A stretch of DNA of 64,000 nt. It comes from Archivesica marissinica (taxonomy: Eukaryota; Mollusca; Bivalvia; Venerida; Vesicomyidae). The stretch covers positions 20,420,681 through 20,484,680 of the forward strand of contig CM026391.1 of NCBI GenBank assembly GCA_014843695.1, given 5' to 3'. Shown here piece after piece: positions 20,691-35,412 of this stretch (positions are counted from its first letter, which is position 1; each line of letters starts with the position of its first letter). The notes beneath the pieces are model-generated. The model made no database searches and was not told where the DNA came from. It worked only from the letters and a program-made list of their open reading frames with translations. The position numbers and the translations under genes are program-made.

Positions 20691-23600
20691 AATGGTTATT
20701 TATAATGGTTATCTATAATGATACCTTCCATCATGGTTATCTATAATGATACCTTCCATCATGGTTATCTATAATGATACCTTCCATCATGGTTATCTAT
20801 AATGATACCTTCCATCATGGTTATCTATAATGATACCTTCCATCATGGTTATCTATAATGATACCTTCCACCATGGTTATCTATAATGATACCTTCCATC
20901 ATGGTTATCTATAATGATACCTTCCATCATGGTTATCTATAATGATACCTTCCATCATGGTTATCTATAATGATACCTTCCATCATGGTTATCTATAATG
21001 GTTATTATAATGGTTATCTATAATGGTTATTTATTGGTTTCTATAATGGTTATCTATAATGATACCTTCCATCATGGTTATCTATAATGGTTATTTATAA
21101 TGGTTATCTATAATGATACCTTCCATCATGGTTATCTATAATGATACCTTCCATCATGGTTATCTATAATGATACCTTCCATCATGGTTATCTATAATGA
21201 TACCTTCCATCATGGTTATCTATAGTGATACCTTCCATCATGGTTATCTATAATGATACCTTCCATCATGGTTATCTATAGTGATACCTTCCATCATGGT
21301 TATCTATAATGATACCTTCCATCATGGTTATCTATAATGATACCTTCCATCATGGTTATCTATAATGATACCTTCCATCATGGTTATCTATAATGATACC
21401 TTCCATCATGGTTATCTATAATGATACCTTCCATCATGGTTATCTATAATGATACCTTCCATCATGGTTATCTATAATGATACCTTCCATCATGGTTATC
21501 TATAATGATACCTTCCATCATGGTTATCTATAATGATACCTTCCATCATGGTTATCTATAGTGATACCTTCCATCATGGTTATCTATAGTGATACCTTCC
21601 ACCATGGTTATCTATAATGATACACCATCATGGTTATCTATAATGATACCTTCCACCATGGTTATCTATAATGATACACCATCATGGTTATCTATAGTGA
21701 TACCTTCCACCATGGTTATCTATAATGATACACACATCATGGTTATCTATAGTGATACCTTCCATCATGGTTATCTATAATGATACCTTCCATCATGGTT
21801 ATCTATAATGATACCTTCCATCATGGTTATCTATAATGATACCTTCCATCATGGTTATCTATAATGATACCTTCCACCATGGTTATCTATAATGATACAC
21901 ACATCATGGTTATCTATAATGATACCTTCCACCATGGTTATCTATAGTGATACCTTCCATCATGGTTATCTATAATGATACCTTCCATCATGGTTATCTA
22001 TAGTGATACCTTCCACCATGGTTATCTATAATGATACCTTCCATCGTGGTTATCTATAATGATACACACATCATGGTTATCTATAATGATACCTTCCATC
22101 GTGGTTATCTATAATGATACCTTCCATCATGGTTATCTATAATGATACCTTCCATCATGGTTATCTATAATGATACCTTCCATCATGGTTATCTATAATG
22201 ATACCTTCCATCATGGTTATCTATAATGATACCTTCCACCATGGTTATCTATAATGATACCTTCCATCATGGTTATCTATAATGATACCTTCCATCATGG
22301 TTATCTATAGTGATACCTTCCACCATGGTTATCTATAATGATACCTTCCATCATGGTTATCTATAATGATACACACATCATGGTTATCTATAATGATACC
22401 TTCCATCATGGTTATCTATAATGATACCTTCCATCATGGTTATCTATAATGATACCTTCCATCATGGTTATCTATAATGATACCTTCCATCATGGTTATC
22501 TATAATGATACCTTCCATCATGGTTATCTATAATGATACCTTCCATCATGGTTATCTATAATGATACCTTCCATCATGGTTATCTATAATGATACCTTCC
22601 ATCATGGTTATCTATAATGATACCTTCCATCATGGTTATCTATAATGATACCTTCCATCATGGTTATCTATAATGATACCTTCCACCATGGTTATCTATA
22701 ATGATACCTTCCATCATGGTTATCTATAATGATACCTTCCATCATGGTTATCTATAATGATACCTTCCATCATGGTTATCTATAATGATACCTTCCATCA
22801 TGGTTATCTATAATGATACCTTCCATCATGGTTATCTATAATGATACCTTCCATCATGGTTATCTATAATGATACCTTCCATCATGGTTATCTATAATGA
22901 TACCTTCCATCATGGTTATCTATAATGATACCTTCCATCATGGTTATCTATAATGATACCTTCCATCATGGTTATCTATAATGATACACCATCATGGTTA
23001 TCTATAATGATACCTTCCATCATGGTTATCTATAATGATACCTTCCATCATGGTTATCTATAATGATACCTTCCATCATGGTTATCTATAATGATACCTT
23101 CCATCATGGTTATCTATAATGATACCTTCCATCATGGTTATCTATAATGATACCTTCCACCATGGTTATCTATAATGATACCTTCCATCATGGTTATCTA
23201 TAATGATACCTTCCATCATGGTTATCTATAGTGATACCTTCCACCATGGTTATCTATAGTGATACCTTCCACCATGGTTATCTATAATGATACCTTCCAT
23301 CATGGTTATCTATAATGATACCTTCCATCATGGTTATCTATAGTGATACCTTCCATCATGGTTATCTATAATGATACCTTCCATCATGGTTATCTATAAT
23401 GATACCTTCCACCATGGTTATCTATAATGATACCTTCCATCATGGTTATCTATAATGATACCTTCCATCATGGTTATCTATAGTGATACCTTCCATCATG
23501 GTTATCTATAATGATACACCATCATGGTTATCTATAATGATACCTTCCATCATGGTTATCTATAATGATACCCCATCATGGTTATCTATAGTGATACCTT

Positions 23601-26600
23601 CCACCATGGTTATCTATAATGATACCCCATCATGGTTATCTATAATGATACCTTCCATCATGGTTATCTATAATGATACCTTCCATCATGGTTATCTATA
23701 ATGATACCTTCCATCATGGTTATCTATAATGATACCTTCCATCATGGTTATCTATAATGATACCTTCCATCATGGTTATCTATAGTGATACCTTCCACCA
23801 TGGTTATCTATAATGATACACACATCATGGTTATCTATAATGATACCTTCCACCATGGTTATCTATAGTGATACCTTCCATCATGGTTATCTATAATGAT
23901 ACCTTCCATCATGGTTATCTATAGTGATACCTTCCACCATGGTTATCTATAATGATACCTTCCATCATGGTTATCTATAATGATACACACATCATGGTTA
24001 TCTATAATGATACCTTCCATCATGGTTATCTATAATGATACCTTCCATCATGGTTATCTATAATGATACCTTCCATCATGGTTATCTATAATGATACCTT
24101 CCATCATGGTTATCTATAATGATACCTTCCATCATGGTTATCTATAATGATACCTTCCATCATGGTTATCTATAATGATACCTTCCATCATGGTTATCTA
24201 TAATGATACCTTCCATCATGGTTATCTATAATGATACCTTCCATCATGGTTATCTATAATGATACCTTCCATCATGGTTATCTATAATGATACCTTCCAT
24301 CATGGTTATCTATAATGATACCTTCCATCATGGTTATCTATAATGATACCTTCCATCATGGTTATCTATAATGATACCTTCCATCATGGTTATCTATAAT
24401 GATACCCCATCATGGTTATCTATAATGATACCTTCCATCATGGTTATCTATAATGATACCTTCCATCATGGTTATCTATAATGATACCTTCCATCATGGT
24501 TATCTATAATGATACCTTCCACCATGGTTATCTATAATGATACCTTCCATCATGGTTATCTATAATGATACCTTCCATCATGGTTATCTATAATGATACC
24601 TTCCATCATGGTTATCTATAATGATACCTTCCATCATGGTTATCTATAATGATACCTTCCATCATGGTTATCTATAGTGATACCTTCCATCATGGTTATC
24701 TATAATGATACCTTCCACCATGGTTATCTATAATGATACACACATCATGGTTATCTATAGTGATACCTTCCATCATGGTTATCTATAATGATACCTTCCA
24801 TCATGGTTATCTATAATGATACCTTCCACCATGGTTATCTATAATGATACCTTCCATCATGGTTATCTATAATGATACCTTCCACCATGGTTATCTATAA
24901 TGATACACACATCATGGTTATCTATAGTGATACCTTCCATCATGGTTATCTATAGTGATACCTTCCACCATGGTTATCTATAATGATACCTTCCATCATG
25001 GTTATCTATAATGATACACACATCATGGTTATCTATAATGATACCTTCCATCATGGTTATCTATAATGATACACACATCATGGTTATCTATAGTGATACC
25101 TTCCATCATGGTTATCTATAATGATACCTTCCATCATGGTTATCTATAGTGATACACACATCATGGTTATCTATAATGATACCTTCCATCATGGTTATCT
25201 ATAATGATACCTTCCATCATGGTTATCTATAATGGTTATTTATAATGGTTATCTATAATGATACCTTCCATCATGGTTATCTATAGTGATACCTTCCACC
25301 ATGGTTATCTATAATGATACCTTCCATCATGGTTATCTGTAATGATACCTTCCATCATGGTTATCTATAATGATACCTTCCATCATGGTTATCTATAATG
25401 ATACCTTCCACCATGGTTATCTATAATGATACCTTCCATCATGGTTATCTATAATGGTTATTTATAATGGTTATCTATAGTGATACCTTCCACCATGGTT
25501 ATCTATAGTGATACCTTCCATCGTGGTTATCTATAATGATACCTTCCATCATGGTTATCTATAATGATACCTTCCACCATGGTTATCTATAATGATACTT
25601 TCCATCATGGTTATCTGTAATGATACCTTCCATCATGGTTATCTATAATGATACCTTCCATCATGGTTATCTATAGTGATACCTTCCATCATGGTTATCT
25701 ATAGTGATACCTTCCATCATGGTTATCTATAATGATACCTTCCATCATGGTTATCTATAATGATACCTTCCATCATGGTTATCTATAATGATACACACAT
25801 CATGGTTATCTATAATGATACCTTCCACCATGGTTATCTATAATGATACCTTCCACCATGGTTATCTATAGTGATACCTTCCATCATGGTTATCTATAAT
25901 GATACCTCCCATCATGGTTATCTATAATGATACCTTCCATCATGGTTATCTATAATGATACACACATCATGGTTATCTATAATGATACCTTCCATCATGG
26001 TTATCTATAATGATACCTTCCATCATGGTTATCTATAGTGATACACACATCATGGTTATCTATAATGATACCTTCCATCATGGTTATCTATAATGATACC
26101 TTCCATCATGGTTATCTATAATGATACCTTCCATCATGGTTATCTATAATGTTATTATAATGGTTATCTATAATGATACCTTCCACCAGTTATCTATAAT
26201 GATACCTTCCATCATGGTTATCTATAATGATACCTTCCATCATGGTTATCTATAGTGATACCTTCCATCATGGTTATCTATAATGATACCTTCCACCATG
26301 GTTATCTATAATGGTTATTTATAATGGTTATCTATAATGATACCTTCCATCATGGTTATCTATAATGATACCTTCCACCATGGTTATCTATAATGATACC
26401 TTCCATCATGGTTATCTATAGTGATACCTTCCATCATGGTTATCTATAATGATACCTTCCATCATGGTTATCTATAATGATACCTTCCACCATGGTTATC
26501 TATAATGATACCTTCCATCATGGTTATCTATAATGGTTATTTATAATGGTTATCTATAGTGATACCTTCCACCATGGTTATCTATAATGATACCTTCCAT

Positions 26601-28916
26601 CATGGTTATCTATAATGATACCTTCCATCATGGTTATCTATAATGATACCTTCCATCATGGTTATCTATAATGATACCTTCCATCATGGTTATCTATAAT
26701 GATACCTTCCATCATGGTTATCTATAATGATACCTTCCATCATGGTTATCTATAGTGATACCTTCCATCATGGTTATCTATAGTGATACCTTCCATCATG
26801 GTTATCTATAATGATACCTTCCATCATGGTTATCTATAATGATACCTTCCATCATGGTTATCTATAATGATACACACATCATGGTTATCTATAATGATAC
26901 CTTCCACCATGGTTATCTATAATGATACCTTCCACCATGGTTATCTATAGTGATACCTTCCATCATGGTTATCTATAATGATACCTCCCATCATGGTTAT
27001 CTATAATGATACCTTCCATCATGGTTATCTATAATGATACACACATCATGGTTATCTATAATGATACCTTCCATCATGGTTATCTATAATGATACCTTCC
27101 ATCATGGTTATCTATAGTGATACACACATCATGGTTATCTATAATGATACCTTCCATCATGGTTATCTATAATGATACCTTCCATCATGGTTATCTATAA
27201 TGATACCTTCCATCATGGTTATCTATAATGGTTATTTATAATGGTTATCTATAATGATACCTTCCACCATGGTTATCTATAATGATACCTTCCATCATGG
27301 TTATCTATAATGATACCTTCCATCATGGTTATCTATAGTGATACCTTCCATCATGGTTATCTATAATGATACCTTCCACCATGGTTATCTATAATGGTTA
27401 TTTATAATGGTTATCTATAATGATACCTTCCACCATGGTTATCTATAATGATACCTTCCATCATGGTTATCTATAATGATACCTTCCACCATGGTTATCT
27501 ATAATGATACCTTCCACCATGGTTATCTATAGTGATACCTTCCATAATGGTTATCTATAATGATACCTTCCACCATGGTTATCTATAGTGATACCTTCCA
27601 CCATGGTTATCTATAGTGATACCTTCCATCATGGTTATCTATAATGGTTATTTATAATGGTTATCTATAGTGATACCTTCCACCATGGTTATCTATAATG
27701 ATACCTTCCACCATGGTTATCTATAATGATACCTTCCATCATGGTTATCTATAATGATACCTTCCATCATGGTTATCTATAATGATACCTTCCATCATGG
27801 TTATCTATAATGATACCTTCCACCATGGTTATCTATAGTGATACCTTCCATCATGGTTATCTATAATGATACCTTCCATCATGGTTATCTATAATGATAC
27901 CTTCCATCGTGGTTATCTATAGTGATACCTTCCACCATGGTTATCTATAATGATACCTTCCACCATGGTTATCTATAATGATACCTTCCATCATGGTTAT
28001 CTATAGTGATACCTTCCATCATGGTTATCTATAATGATACCTTCCATCATGGTTATCTATAATGATACCTTCCATCATGGTTATCTATAATGATACCTTC
28101 CATCGTGGTTATCTATAGTGATACCTTCCACCATGGTTATCTATAATGATACCTTCCATCATGGTTATCTATAGTGATACCTTCCATCATGGTTATCTAT
28201 AGTGATACCTTCCATCGTGGTTATCTATAGTGATACCTTCCATCGTGGTTATCTATAGTGATACCTTCCACCATGGTTATCTATAATGATACCTTCCACC
28301 ATGGTTATCTATAATGATACCTTCCATCATGGTTATCTATAGTGATACCTTCCACCATGGTTATCTATAATGATACCTTCCATCATGGTTATCTATAATG
28401 ATACCTTCCACCATGGTTATCTATAATGATACCTTCCATCATGGTTATCTATAATGATACCTTCCATCATGGTTATCTATAATGATACACCATCATGGTT
28501 ATCTATAGTGATACCTTCCATCATGGTTATCTATAATGATACCTTCCATCATGGTTATCTATAATGATACCTTCCATCATGGTTATCTATAATGATACCT
28601 TCCATCATGGTTATCTATAATGATACCTTCCATCATGGTTATCTATAATGATACCTTCCATCATGGTTATCTATAATGATACCTTCCATCATGGTTATCT
28701 ATATGATACCTTCCATCATGGTTATCTATAATGATACCTTCCATCATGGTTATCTATAATGATACCTTCCATCATGGTTATCTATAGTGATACCTTCCAT
28801 CATGGTTATCTATAATGGTTATTTATAATGGTTATCTATAATGATACCTTCCATCATGGTTATCTATAATGATACACACATCATGGTTATCTACCTTCCA
28901 TCGTGGTTATCTATAA
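20691..28916. repeat. 28-bp satellite array
   Basis: Nearly 300 copies of GATACCTTCCATCATGGTTA plus TCTATAAT. Variants include CCACCATGG, ATAGTGATACC and GATACACACATCATGG. A rare variant, GATACCTCCCATC, occurs at 25901 and again at 26980 with matching neighbours, showing that a block of about 1.08 kb was duplicated. The unit has no multiple-of-three length and frames are short. No gene is interrupted by it. Confidence 0.96.
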
Positions 28917-28919
28917 TGA

Positions 28920-29505
28920 TACCGTGGCATAAAACATAGTGGACTGGGCATAAAACATAGTGGACTTGACGGACATAAAGTATAGTGGACTGGACATAAA
29001 GCATAGTGGACTGGGCATAAAACATAGTGGACTGTGCATAACACATAGTGGACTGGGCATAAAACATAGTGGACTGGGCATAAAACATAGTGGACTGGAT
29101 GGACATAAAGTAATAGTGGACTGGGCATAAACATAGTGGATTGGGCATAAAACATAGTGGACTGGGCATGAAACATAGTGGACTGGGCATAAAACATAGT
29201 AGACTGGACTTATATCATAGTGGACTGGGCATAAAACATAGTGGACTGGACATAAAACATAGTGGACTGGACATAAAACATAGTGGACTGGGCATAACAC
29301 ATAGTGGATTGGGCATAACACATAATGGACTGGGCATAAAACATAGTGGACTGGGCATAACACATAGTGGACTGGACATAAAACATAGTGGACTGGGCAT
29401 AAAACATAGTGGACTGGGCATAACACATAGTGGATTGGGCATAGCACATAATGGACTGGACATAAAACATAGTGGACTGAACATAAAACACAGTGGACTG
29501 GACTG
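28920..29505. repeat. 21-bp satellite array
   Basis: About 27 copies of ATAAAACATAGTGGACTGGG plus C, with CATAACACATAG and GGACATAAAG variants and a few 25-26-bp units near 28970 and 29100. The seven-codon unit leaves frames open on both strands, again without protein character. Confidence 0.94.
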
Positions 29506-29880
29506 TCCGAGTTGATTCCGATTAGATATTCTGTTCATATTTGCACAAATGCCGCAGAATTTTCAATCATTGAACGTTAGATTAGAATCATACACAGGTC
29601 CTAGAGGTCAATGGGCATCTCCGATATAATCCCTCTATCGCGTCCGACCAGATACAGCACACACAATTATATCCAGAAATGGCATAATATCTCCCTGTCC
29701 TTATATTCGGATAGCATCGAATGTTCTAATGGAAACACGCCTACATTAAGATACCAGTGCAACGCCGTGATCGTCCCTGTGTCCGTACATGCATAGTTAA
29801 GTTAATAATAATGCAGGCACATATGTAGGATTATTTGTATTAACTTAAAAATCGGACCAACAACGTTTTGTTATATGACC
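29506..29880. other. Intergenic sequence, nothing recognised
   Basis: A 61-codon open frame (29611-29796, plus) has no recognisable motif, and no splice or regulatory context was seen. No feature is claimed. Confidence 0.45.
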
Positions 29881-30092
29881 ATGGTGGATGAAAACCCCCG
29901 TGAACTCCTTCGAGCAGTAGTTGAGGCACGGACCCGGGTAGAACCATCGCTCTTTCGCAAGTCAACTGGATAGCTTCCCCACATCAAAAGCGTTGACACA
30001 CCCAGTGGGATTCGAACCTACAGCAGTGATGGGACAAGTTGTTTGAAATCAACGACCATTAACGACTCGCCATCGGATGCCCCGTGATTAAT
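29881..30092 (-). mobile_element. SINE family C, reverse orientation
   Basis: The reverse complement has a tRNA-like head ending CACTGCTGTAGGTTCGAATC (B box GGTTCGAATCC) followed by CCACTGGGTGTGTC and a body with GACTTGCGAAAGAGCGATGG and GTGCCTCAACTACTGCTC. The same head motif occurs at 59020-59098 and, broken, near 63185-63210. Confidence 0.6.
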
Positions 30093-30164
30093 ATAAATCA
30101 ACAATGAACGAATGACCATTGGTTGACTATAGCTGACGTGTTCTTCCGCTCACAATTGCTGATA

Positions 30165-30678
30165 TATGCACGCATAATACTAGTTGATGCATACACGCAT
30201 AAGAATAGTTGATACATTACGCATAAGAATAGTTGATACATTGCGCATACTACTAGTTGATACATACACGCATAATACTAGTTGATACATACACGCATAA
30301 TACTAGTTGATACATACACGCATAATACTAGTTGATACATGCACGCATACTACTAGTTGATACATGCACGCATACTACTAGTTGATACATGCACGCATAA
30401 TACTAGTTGATACATGCACGCATACTACTAGTTGATACATGCACGCATACTACTAGTTGATACATTACGCATAATACTAGTTGATACATTATGAATAATA
30501 CTAGTTGATACATGCACGCATAATACTAGTTGATACATGCACGCATACTACTAGTTGATACATTAGATACATGCACGCATACTACTAGTTGATACATTAC
30601 GCATAATACTAGTTGATACATGCACGCATACTACTAGTTGATACATTACGCATAATACTAGTTGATACATGCACGCAT
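30165..30678. repeat. 25-bp satellite array, runs into the gap
   Basis: About 20 copies of GCATAATACTAGTTGATACA plus TACAC or TGCAC, with shorter TACATTAC variants. It is still repeating at the first N, so its right boundary is unknown. Confidence 0.94.
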
Positions 30679-31678
30679 NNNNNNNNNNNNNNNNNNNNNN
30701 NNNNNNNNNNNNNNNNNNNNNNNNNNNNNNNNNNNNNNNNNNNNNNNNNNNNNNNNNNNNNNNNNNNNNNNNNNNNNNNNNNNNNNNNNNNNNNNNNNNN
30801 NNNNNNNNNNNNNNNNNNNNNNNNNNNNNNNNNNNNNNNNNNNNNNNNNNNNNNNNNNNNNNNNNNNNNNNNNNNNNNNNNNNNNNNNNNNNNNNNNNNN
30901 NNNNNNNNNNNNNNNNNNNNNNNNNNNNNNNNNNNNNNNNNNNNNNNNNNNNNNNNNNNNNNNNNNNNNNNNNNNNNNNNNNNNNNNNNNNNNNNNNNNN
31001 NNNNNNNNNNNNNNNNNNNNNNNNNNNNNNNNNNNNNNNNNNNNNNNNNNNNNNNNNNNNNNNNNNNNNNNNNNNNNNNNNNNNNNNNNNNNNNNNNNNN
31101 NNNNNNNNNNNNNNNNNNNNNNNNNNNNNNNNNNNNNNNNNNNNNNNNNNNNNNNNNNNNNNNNNNNNNNNNNNNNNNNNNNNNNNNNNNNNNNNNNNNN
31201 NNNNNNNNNNNNNNNNNNNNNNNNNNNNNNNNNNNNNNNNNNNNNNNNNNNNNNNNNNNNNNNNNNNNNNNNNNNNNNNNNNNNNNNNNNNNNNNNNNNN
31301 NNNNNNNNNNNNNNNNNNNNNNNNNNNNNNNNNNNNNNNNNNNNNNNNNNNNNNNNNNNNNNNNNNNNNNNNNNNNNNNNNNNNNNNNNNNNNNNNNNNN
31401 NNNNNNNNNNNNNNNNNNNNNNNNNNNNNNNNNNNNNNNNNNNNNNNNNNNNNNNNNNNNNNNNNNNNNNNNNNNNNNNNNNNNNNNNNNNNNNNNNNNN
31501 NNNNNNNNNNNNNNNNNNNNNNNNNNNNNNNNNNNNNNNNNNNNNNNNNNNNNNNNNNNNNNNNNNNNNNNNNNNNNNNNNNNNNNNNNNNNNNNNNNNN
31601 NNNNNNNNNNNNNNNNNNNNNNNNNNNNNNNNNNNNNNNNNNNNNNNNNNNNNNNNNNNNNNNNNNNNNNNNNNNNNN
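30679..31678. other. Assembly gap (1,000 N)
   Basis: Exactly 1,000 undetermined bases, a placeholder length. A 25-bp array enters on the left and a different 29-bp array leaves on the right, so the missing sequence hides at least one array junction. Its true size is unknown. Confidence 0.99.
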
Positions 31679-34600
31679 AGCCTCACACACAGTATGTTGC
31701 ATTACATAGCCTCACACACACAGTATGTTGCATTACGTATCCTCACAGACAGTATGTTGCATTACGTATCCTCACACACAGTATGTTGCATTACGTAGCC
31801 TCACACACAGTATGTTGCATTACGTAGCCTCACACACACAGTATGTTGCATTACGTAGCCTCACACACAGTATGTTGCATTACGTAGCCTTACACACAGT
31901 ATGTTGCATTACGTAGCCTCACAGACAGTATGTTGCATTACATAGCCTTACAGACAGTATGTTGCATTACGTAGCCTCACAGAAGTATGTTGCATTACGT
32001 AGCTTCACACAGACAGTACGTTGCATTACGTATCCTCACACACATTATGTTGCATTACATAGCCTCACACACACAGTATGTTGCATTACGTAGCCTCACA
32101 CACAGTATGTTGCATTACGTAGCCTCACAGACAGTATGTTGCATTACGTAGCCTCACAGACAGAATGTTGCATTACATAGCCTTACACAGACAGTATGTT
32201 GCATTACGTAGCCTCACAGACAGTATGTTGAATTATGTAGCCTCACACACAGTATGTTGCATTACGTAGCCTCACAGACAGTATGTTGCATTACGTAGCC
32301 TCACAGACAGTATGTTGCATTACGTAGCCTCACACAGCCAGTATGTTGCATTACGTAGCCTCACAGACAGTATGTTGCATTACGTAGCCTCACAGACAGT
32401 ATGTTGCATTACGTAGCCTCACACAGACAGTATGTTGCATTACGTAGCCTCACAGACAGTATGTTGCATTACGTAGCCTCACAGACAGTATGTTGCATTA
32501 CGTAGCCTCACACACAGTATGTTGCATTACGTAGCCTCACACACAGTATGTTGCATTACGTAGCCTCACACAGACAGTATGTTGCATTACGTAGCCTCAC
32601 ACACAGTATGTTGCATTACGTAGCCTCACACACAGTATGTTGCATTACGTAGCCTCACAGACAGTATGTTGCATTACGTAGCCTTACACAGACAGTATGT
32701 TGCATTATGTAGCCTCACACACAGTATGTTGCATTACGTAGCCTCACAGACAGTATGTTGCATTACGTAGCCTCACAGACAGTATGTTGCATTATGTAGC
32801 CTCACAGACAGTATGTTGCATTACGTAGCCTCACACACAGTATGTTGCATTACGTAGCCTCACAGACAGTATGTTGCATTACGTAGCCTCACACACACAG
32901 TATGTTGCATTACGTAGCCTCACGCACAGTATGTTGCATTACGTAGCCTCTCAGACAGTATGTTGCATTACGTAGCCTCACACACAGTATGTTGCATTAC
33001 GTAGCCACACAGACAGTATGTTGCATTACGTAGCCTCACACAGTATGTTGCATTATGTAGCGTCACAGACAGTATGTTGCATTACGTAGCCTCACAGACA
33101 GTATGTTGCATTACGTAGCCTCACACACAGTATGTTGCATTACGTAGCCTCACACACACAGTATGTTGCATTACATAGCCTCACAGACAGTATGTTGCAT
33201 TATGTAGCCTCACACACACAGTATGTTGCATTACGTAGCCTCACAGACAGTATGTTGGATTACATAGCCTTACACAGACAGTATGTTGCATTACGTAGCC
33301 TCACAGACATTTATGTTGCATTACGTAGCCTCACACAGAGAGTATGTTGCATTACGTAGCCTCACAGACAGTATGTTGCATTACGTAGCCTCACACACAG
33401 TATGTTGCATTACGTAGCCTCACACACAGTAGCATTACGTAGCCTCACACACAGTATGTTGCATTACGTAGCCTCACAGACAGTATGTTGCATTACGTAG
33501 CCTCACACACAGTACGTTGTATTACGTAGCCTTACACAGACAGTATGTTGCATTACGTAGCCTCACACAGACAGTATGTTGCATTACGTAGCCTCACAGA
33601 CAGTTGTTGCATTACGTAGCCTCACACAGACAGTATGTTGCATTACGTAGCCTCAGACAGTATGTTGCATTACGTAGCCTCACACAGACAGTATGTTGCA
33701 TTACGTAGCCTCACATACAGTATGTTGCATTACGTAGCCTCACAGACAGTATGTTGCATTACGTAGCCTCACACAGACAGTATGTTGCATTACGTAGCCT
33801 CACAGACAGTATGTTGCATTATGTAGCCTCACACAGACAGTATTTTGCATTACGTAGCCTCACAAACAGTATGTTGCATAACGTAGCCTCACACAGTATG
33901 TTGCATTACGTAGCCTCACAGAAGTATGTTGCATTACGTAGCCTCACAGAGACAGTACGTTGCATTACGTAGCCTCACACACATATGTTGCATTACATAG
34001 CCTCACACACACAGTATGTTGCATTACGTAGCCTCACACACAGTATGTTGCATTACGTAGCCTCACAGACAGTATGTTGCATTACGTAGCCTCACAGACA
34101 GATGTTGCATTACATAGCCTTACACAGACAGTATGTTGCATTACGTAGCCTCACAGACAGTATGTTGCATTATGTAGCCTCACACAGACAGTATGTTGCA
34201 TTACGTATCCCCACAGACAGTATGTTGCATTACGTAGCCTCACACACAGTATGTTGCATTACGTAGCCTCACACAGACAGTATGTTGCATTACGTAGCCT
34301 CACATACAGTATGTTGTATTACGTAGCCTCACACAGCCAGTATGTTGCATTACGTAGCCTCACAGACAGTATGTTGCATTACGTAGCCTCACAGACAGTA
34401 TGTTGCATTACGTAGCCTCACACAGACAGTATGTTGCATTACGTAGCCTCACAGACAGTATGTTGCATTATGTAGCCTCACACAGACAGTATGTTGCATT
34501 ACGTAGCCTCACACACAGTATGTTGCATTACGTAGCCTCACACACAGTATGTTGCATTACGTAGCCTCACACAGACAGTATGTTGCATTACGTAGCCTCA

Positions 34601-35324
34601 CACACAGTATGTTGCATTACGTAGCCTCACACACAGTATGTTGCATTACGTAGCCTCACAGACAGTATGTTGCATTACGTAGCCTTACACAGACAGTATG
34701 TTGCATTATGTAGCCTCACACACAGTATGTTGCATTACGTAGCCTCACAGACAGTATGTTGCATTACGTAGCCTCACAGACAGTATGTTGCATTATGTAG
34801 CCTCACAGACAGTATGTTGCATTACGTAGCCTCACACACAGTATGTTGCATTACGTAGCCTCACAGACAGTATGTTGCATTACGTAGCCTCACACAGACA
34901 GTATGTTGCATTACGTAGCCTCACGCACAGTATGTTGCATTACGTAGCCTCTCAGACAGTATGTTGCATTACGTAGCCTCACACACAGTATGTTGCATTA
35001 CGTAGCCTCACACAGACAGTATGTTGCATTACGTAGCCTCACACAGACAGTATGTTGCATGACGTACCCTCACACACACAGTATGTTGCATTACATAGCC
35101 TTACACAGACAGTATGTTGCATTACGTAGCCTCACAGACAGTATGTTGCATTATGTATCCTCACGTAGCCTCACAGACAGTATGTTGCATTACGTAGCCT
35201 CACACACAGTATGTTGCATTACGTAGCCTCACACACAGTATGTTGCATTACGTAGCCTCACACACACAGTATGTTGCATTACATAGTCTCACAGACAGTA
35301 TGTTGCATTACGTACCTCACAGAC

Positions 35325-35412
35325 ACTGTGTGTGAGGCCGTAATGCAACATACTGTGTGTGAGGCTACGTAATGCAACATACTGTGTGTGAGGCTACGTA
35401 ATGCAACATACT
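35325..35412 (-). repeat. Inverted three-unit segment in the 29-bp array, copy 1
   Basis: Three units run in the opposite direction (CTGTGTGTGAGGC...AATGCAACATACT). This copy lacks 2 bp (GAGGCCGTAATG) relative to the others. The right junction AATGCAACATACTACTATGT forms a hairpin with the following forward unit. Confidence 0.93.

Noticed and set aside
30563..31827. Open frames across the gap
   Set aside because: They consist almost wholly of undetermined residues from the N run.
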